DNA from: Elysia chlorotica
Lineage: Eukaryota; Mollusca; Gastropoda; Plakobranchidae
Assembly (NCBI GenBank): GCA_003991915.1
Contig: RQTK01000163.1
Span: 70,825-134,824 of the forward strand
Length of the DNA: 64,000 nt
Reading direction: 5' to 3'
In this document: positions 61,341 to 64,000 of the stretch, piece after piece
How positions within the stretch are numbered: the first letter of the stretch is position 1
How the letters are laid out: each line of letters opens with the position of its first letter
Made by a program: the position numbers and the translations under genes
The notes under the pieces: generated by a model
Told to the model about the DNA's origin: nothing
Seen by the model: only the letters and a program-made list of their open reading frames with translations
Databases searched by the model: none

Positions 61341-62240
61341 GCGCATACGATTATTCTACGAGAGGAATAAAAAAAGAAGTGTAAAATACATGAGGATGAA
61401 TGCATGGGCAATGGGAAGCGCCGGAAGGGATGTCTTCAAAAGTATGACGAACAACTCCACATGAAAAGATGCAATAAACCTGCTAGAAATAAGGCATTCC
61501 ACGATTATTTTCCGCCTGAGAACAAAACGATCCCCACCCAGCAGTTGTTTAAACACTTTGCCAGCTCTGTCCTCGACAAAATGAAACTCAAACAATTTTC
61601 TCTGAGAAAGTCCTAATTTGGAAGACTAGTGAGTAGATACGAACCTGTTGCTACAGCAAACCCAAAATAAATTATTAAAATGAATTTTAGACAGGAGCAT
61701 GATGTTGATAAGTCTCACGCAGCAAAAGTAAACAAACTGAAAACTCTGAGACAACACATGTTCCATGAAAACAATCACTTTGATTTAAATTGAGACGTAG
61801 GAAAAAAACTAAAAAAAACGCCACATGCTAATTACCACGTAATCGATGTAACACACCGTAGCCTACAGAATTATTAAAATGGTCCCTCAAAAAAAAAAAT
61901 GTAATAATTTATAAACTAACTTTTGTTTATAATTAATGTGATATTTTACCATGTGCCTGCAACATTTTTGTGGCACATGTCATGATTGTAAATGACTGCA
62001 AAATTTTGTGTCAAAAATTTTTGTTCACCTTGTCATCTGTGTTCATTTTTTGCTTCCCAGCACTGGTAAGCCTATGATTTTTTTGTAATGTTATTATCCA
62101 TTTTTTAAATTATCATTTTAGATTTTTATAAAAAAAAAATAAAAGTGATCTTCTTTATTTGCCAATTTATACTTTAAAGTCTGTTTTTCTGTTGCTCAAA
62201 ATGTACTTGCTATTTTCTCTTTAAACCCATTCGGCTGTAG

Positions 62241-62355
62241 AAGACAAGGTTCTGACATGTCAAATCGCCCAGGAAGCGGGCAGTCTCGAACTGCTTGGGA
62301 TGATGGCTATGGTGATGGCATTAGAAACGATCCTGACTTAGGGATGGATGATGAT
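62241..62355 (+). CDS. Exon of uncertain ownership (EP400 internal or start of another transcript)
   Basis: The acceptor CGGCTGTAG and donor GTAAGA bound 115 nt that are open only in phase 2, giving 38 residues rich in Gly, Asp, Arg and Ser (SDMSNRPGSGQSRTAWDDG, ending in GMDDD). It contains an ATG at about 62257, so it could instead be a first coding exon. Direct joining to the last EP400 exon (phase 1) is out of frame, so if it belongs to EP400 an intervening exon is missing from my model. Confidence 0.5.
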
Positions 62356-62569
62356 GTAAGACATATTTTGATTACATTCATTGCATTTTTCATATGCTTG
62401 TGAAATTTGGAATTTAGTCTCATTATCAAGTATTCGTTAGCCATTCTTTATTGTTTCCTTTTTGTTTAAAACAATAATGTTATAATCTAAACATCTTGTC
62501 TAATTTTCTGGGTTTATTTAAGTGATATTTGGTCTGAGCAGGCGGGGCTGTCTCTTAGTTAAGCATCTT

Positions 62570-62745
62570 TTAAGTTTCAAGAAATTCCTATCAAACTCCT
62601 ATTCTTATGACAATAGACTTGGTCGGTAACATTATAATGACACTAACCCAAACTGTAGGAAGCAAAGTGGCTCGAGGAGGATTTGGACTCTTAATCCTTC
62701 GACATTTTTGACAAACACTTCTAGCCCAGCGTCACATAATCATCA
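62570..62745 (-). mobile_element. SINE copy, core-sharing family, minus strand
   Basis: Minus-strand reading shows a decayed tRNA-like head (GGGCTAGAAGTGTTTGTC; AGTCCAAATCC) and the family core GTTTGGGTTAGTGTCATTAT, AATGTTACCGACCAAG, aligning with the copy at 24804-25082. Confidence 0.65.
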
Positions 62746-62817
62746 TATTTAGTAATTCAATTTTAACATTATTTATGTAGGGTCAGAATGAGTGCAGAAG
62801 TTAAAGAATGCATAATA

Positions 62818-62850
62818 TTAATACATCGTAAATATATATATATATATATT
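62818..62850. repeat. (TA)n tract
   Basis: Short TATATA run about 100 bp before the second copy of the large repeat. Confidence 0.8.
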
Positions 62851-62945
62851 GAAATATTGTCCTGACGTGATTTAGGTTCACCATAGTTAATATTTATCTT
62901 ATCTACTTAATCAGCGGATTCCACTGTATTATGTAATGTGCTTCT

Positions 62946-64000
62946 ACAACCATATAAATAATTTGATCGTGTGGCACCCTCGCGGCTCGATCCTTTCGTG
63001 CCGGCTCATGCGTCAATAGTATTAGACGCATTCTCCACATTGTAGCATCCAGGCCGATGCCATCGATCTGATCTCTATTGATTTTATTGACCGGTTGCCT
63101 AGGTTGCGACTAGCGGACGTCAGCAATCGAGCTGCATGCTGGAAAGACTCTGGTCGGGCTACTCTTGGAGAAATCATTCGCTGGGCATCAGTGAGGGCAG
63201 CGCATCTTTTCACTTTTTGAGATTGCACACAGCAAAAGTCAAGCTTACGGTATTCACTCAACACTGAACTGACGGCACTGCAACTAAGACAGCAGACGTA
63301 AGTTACACGTATTATTAAATATTATATTTATTGAATAACTTTTACTGTCCAGAAAAAAAAAAATGTTCGTCCACACGCACAAGTTTTGCTCCGAAGTAAA
63401 ACAAACTTTTTAACGTTTACTCTTAAATGAATATAGTTCTGTTTGGTTAAAAGTACAAAGATAGAGGAGTGTTGATTACACGTAAAAGGTAAACAAATTT
63501 TGAAGCAGTTTGAACTGATGCACATTGCAGGTTTGTCAGTTTTACCGAAAATAAAGTAAAAAAGTAAAGTATCATCATATCACCTATATCGACACCAATA
63601 AAAAGCCACAAATAACTGAATCATCAACAGAAAAAAAAAGAAAAGAAAATTTTTTACAAGGGCAATATCAATTACAAAGCTGCAGCAAAACAAAATCATG
63701 GCAAATATTGCCATCAACAACACCACAATCACCGTAAAAAACAACAACAGTAGCAGGAAAAACAGTTAATGTCAATGACAACAACATCAACATTATTGAT
63801 GATAAAAGCAAAACATCATTTTATCCAACATTCAGTCCAACTGTACAAATTTTAAAATATTTTTCGAAGGCGATTGGCATTGGAAAATACAATGTATCTA
63901 CATGGCATACTGCATTCAAGGTAAACATTGCTGTGATGAAGCATATGGCCTATAAATTATTCAATGAATAGGGGCCTACCTCAGGTGGAAAGGTAGACTT
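62946..64000. repeat. Near-identical repeat, copy 2, cut by window end
   Basis: Matches 58806-59858 almost perfectly and is still matching when the window ends, so its true length is unknown. Sequence to the left of the two copies is unrelated. Confidence 0.97.

Larger units (their letters stand above)
57302..62240 (+). other. EP400 intron / repeat-rich interval
   Basis: No confident coding exon lies in this interval. It holds (CAT)n and (GT)n microsatellites, a GATC-repeat patch near 58728-58745, the first copy of a repeat longer than 1 kb (58806-59858), a decayed RNase H fragment (61199-61340), and open frames near 60366-60893 and 61404-61616 that I do not recognise. At least one more EP400 exon may be hidden here because the exon phases on either side do not match. 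Confidence 0.5.

Noticed and set aside
61404-61616. Open frame of 70 codons, Lys-rich
   Set aside because: No recognisable domain. It follows a dead retrotransposon fragment and is probably decayed element sequence or chance.
58806-64000. LTR retrotransposon with the two large repeats as LTRs
   Set aside because: No TG...CA termini, no primer-binding site, and no gag-pol between the copies; instead a non-LTR RNase H scrap and a spliced exon lie there.

Overview
This is a stretch of animal nuclear genome: AT-rich, with large introns, canonical GT-AG splicing, tRNA-derived SINEs, non-LTR retrotransposon fragments and many microsatellites. No organism name can be read from it directly. The gene content (cilia, GPI anchors, ribosome biogenesis, chromatin remodelling), the intron-rich orthologues and the SINE and AGATCT-rich repeat style fit a mollusc, most likely a gastropod; that assignment is inference.

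Layout. 1-8300: no recognisable gene, T-rich on the + strand, several poly(A) signals and short repeats, possibly the 3' UTR or downstream flank of a gene lying to the left. 9794-13719 (minus): a complete seven-exon PIGL gene (GPI-anchor de-N-acetylase, 266 aa). 13720-16273: intergenic, with a candidate TIR element, nested tandem repeats, two strong hairpins, long (TC)n tracts and an RFX X-box. 16274-40208 (plus): a complete CFAP251/WDR66 gene, reconstructed as 34 coding exons (1427 aa) that stay in frame to the stop: a Glu-rich N-terminus, a WD-repeat body and an EF-hand-like C-terminus. 41594-49646 (minus): a complete 14-exon NOC4L gene (474 aa), tail-to-tail with CFAP251. 49880-57301 and beyond (plus): the 5' part of EP400 (p400/Domino-type remodeller), head-to-head with NOC4L. 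Its ATPase exons lie beyond the window. 57302-64000: EP400 intron or flank, with a repeat of more than 1 kb present twice 4.14 kb apart, a decayed RNase H fragment, and one further exon of uncertain ownership.

The four genes do not form a pathway. NOC4L and EP400 are also linked in human (12q24.33) and CFAP251 lies at 12q24.31, so part of this may be ancient linkage. The most interesting structures are an 11-nt microexon and multiplied phase-1 exons in CFAP251, a SINE bounded by a duplicated exon/splice-donor segment, a tandemly duplicated exon end in CFAP251, a decayed exon copy in PIGL, an orphan NSUN2-like exon inside EP400 intron 1, two copies of an apparently unnamed MITE, and a family of SINEs sharing a conserved core. 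I found no new multi-gene system. The novelty is in gene architecture and mobile elements.
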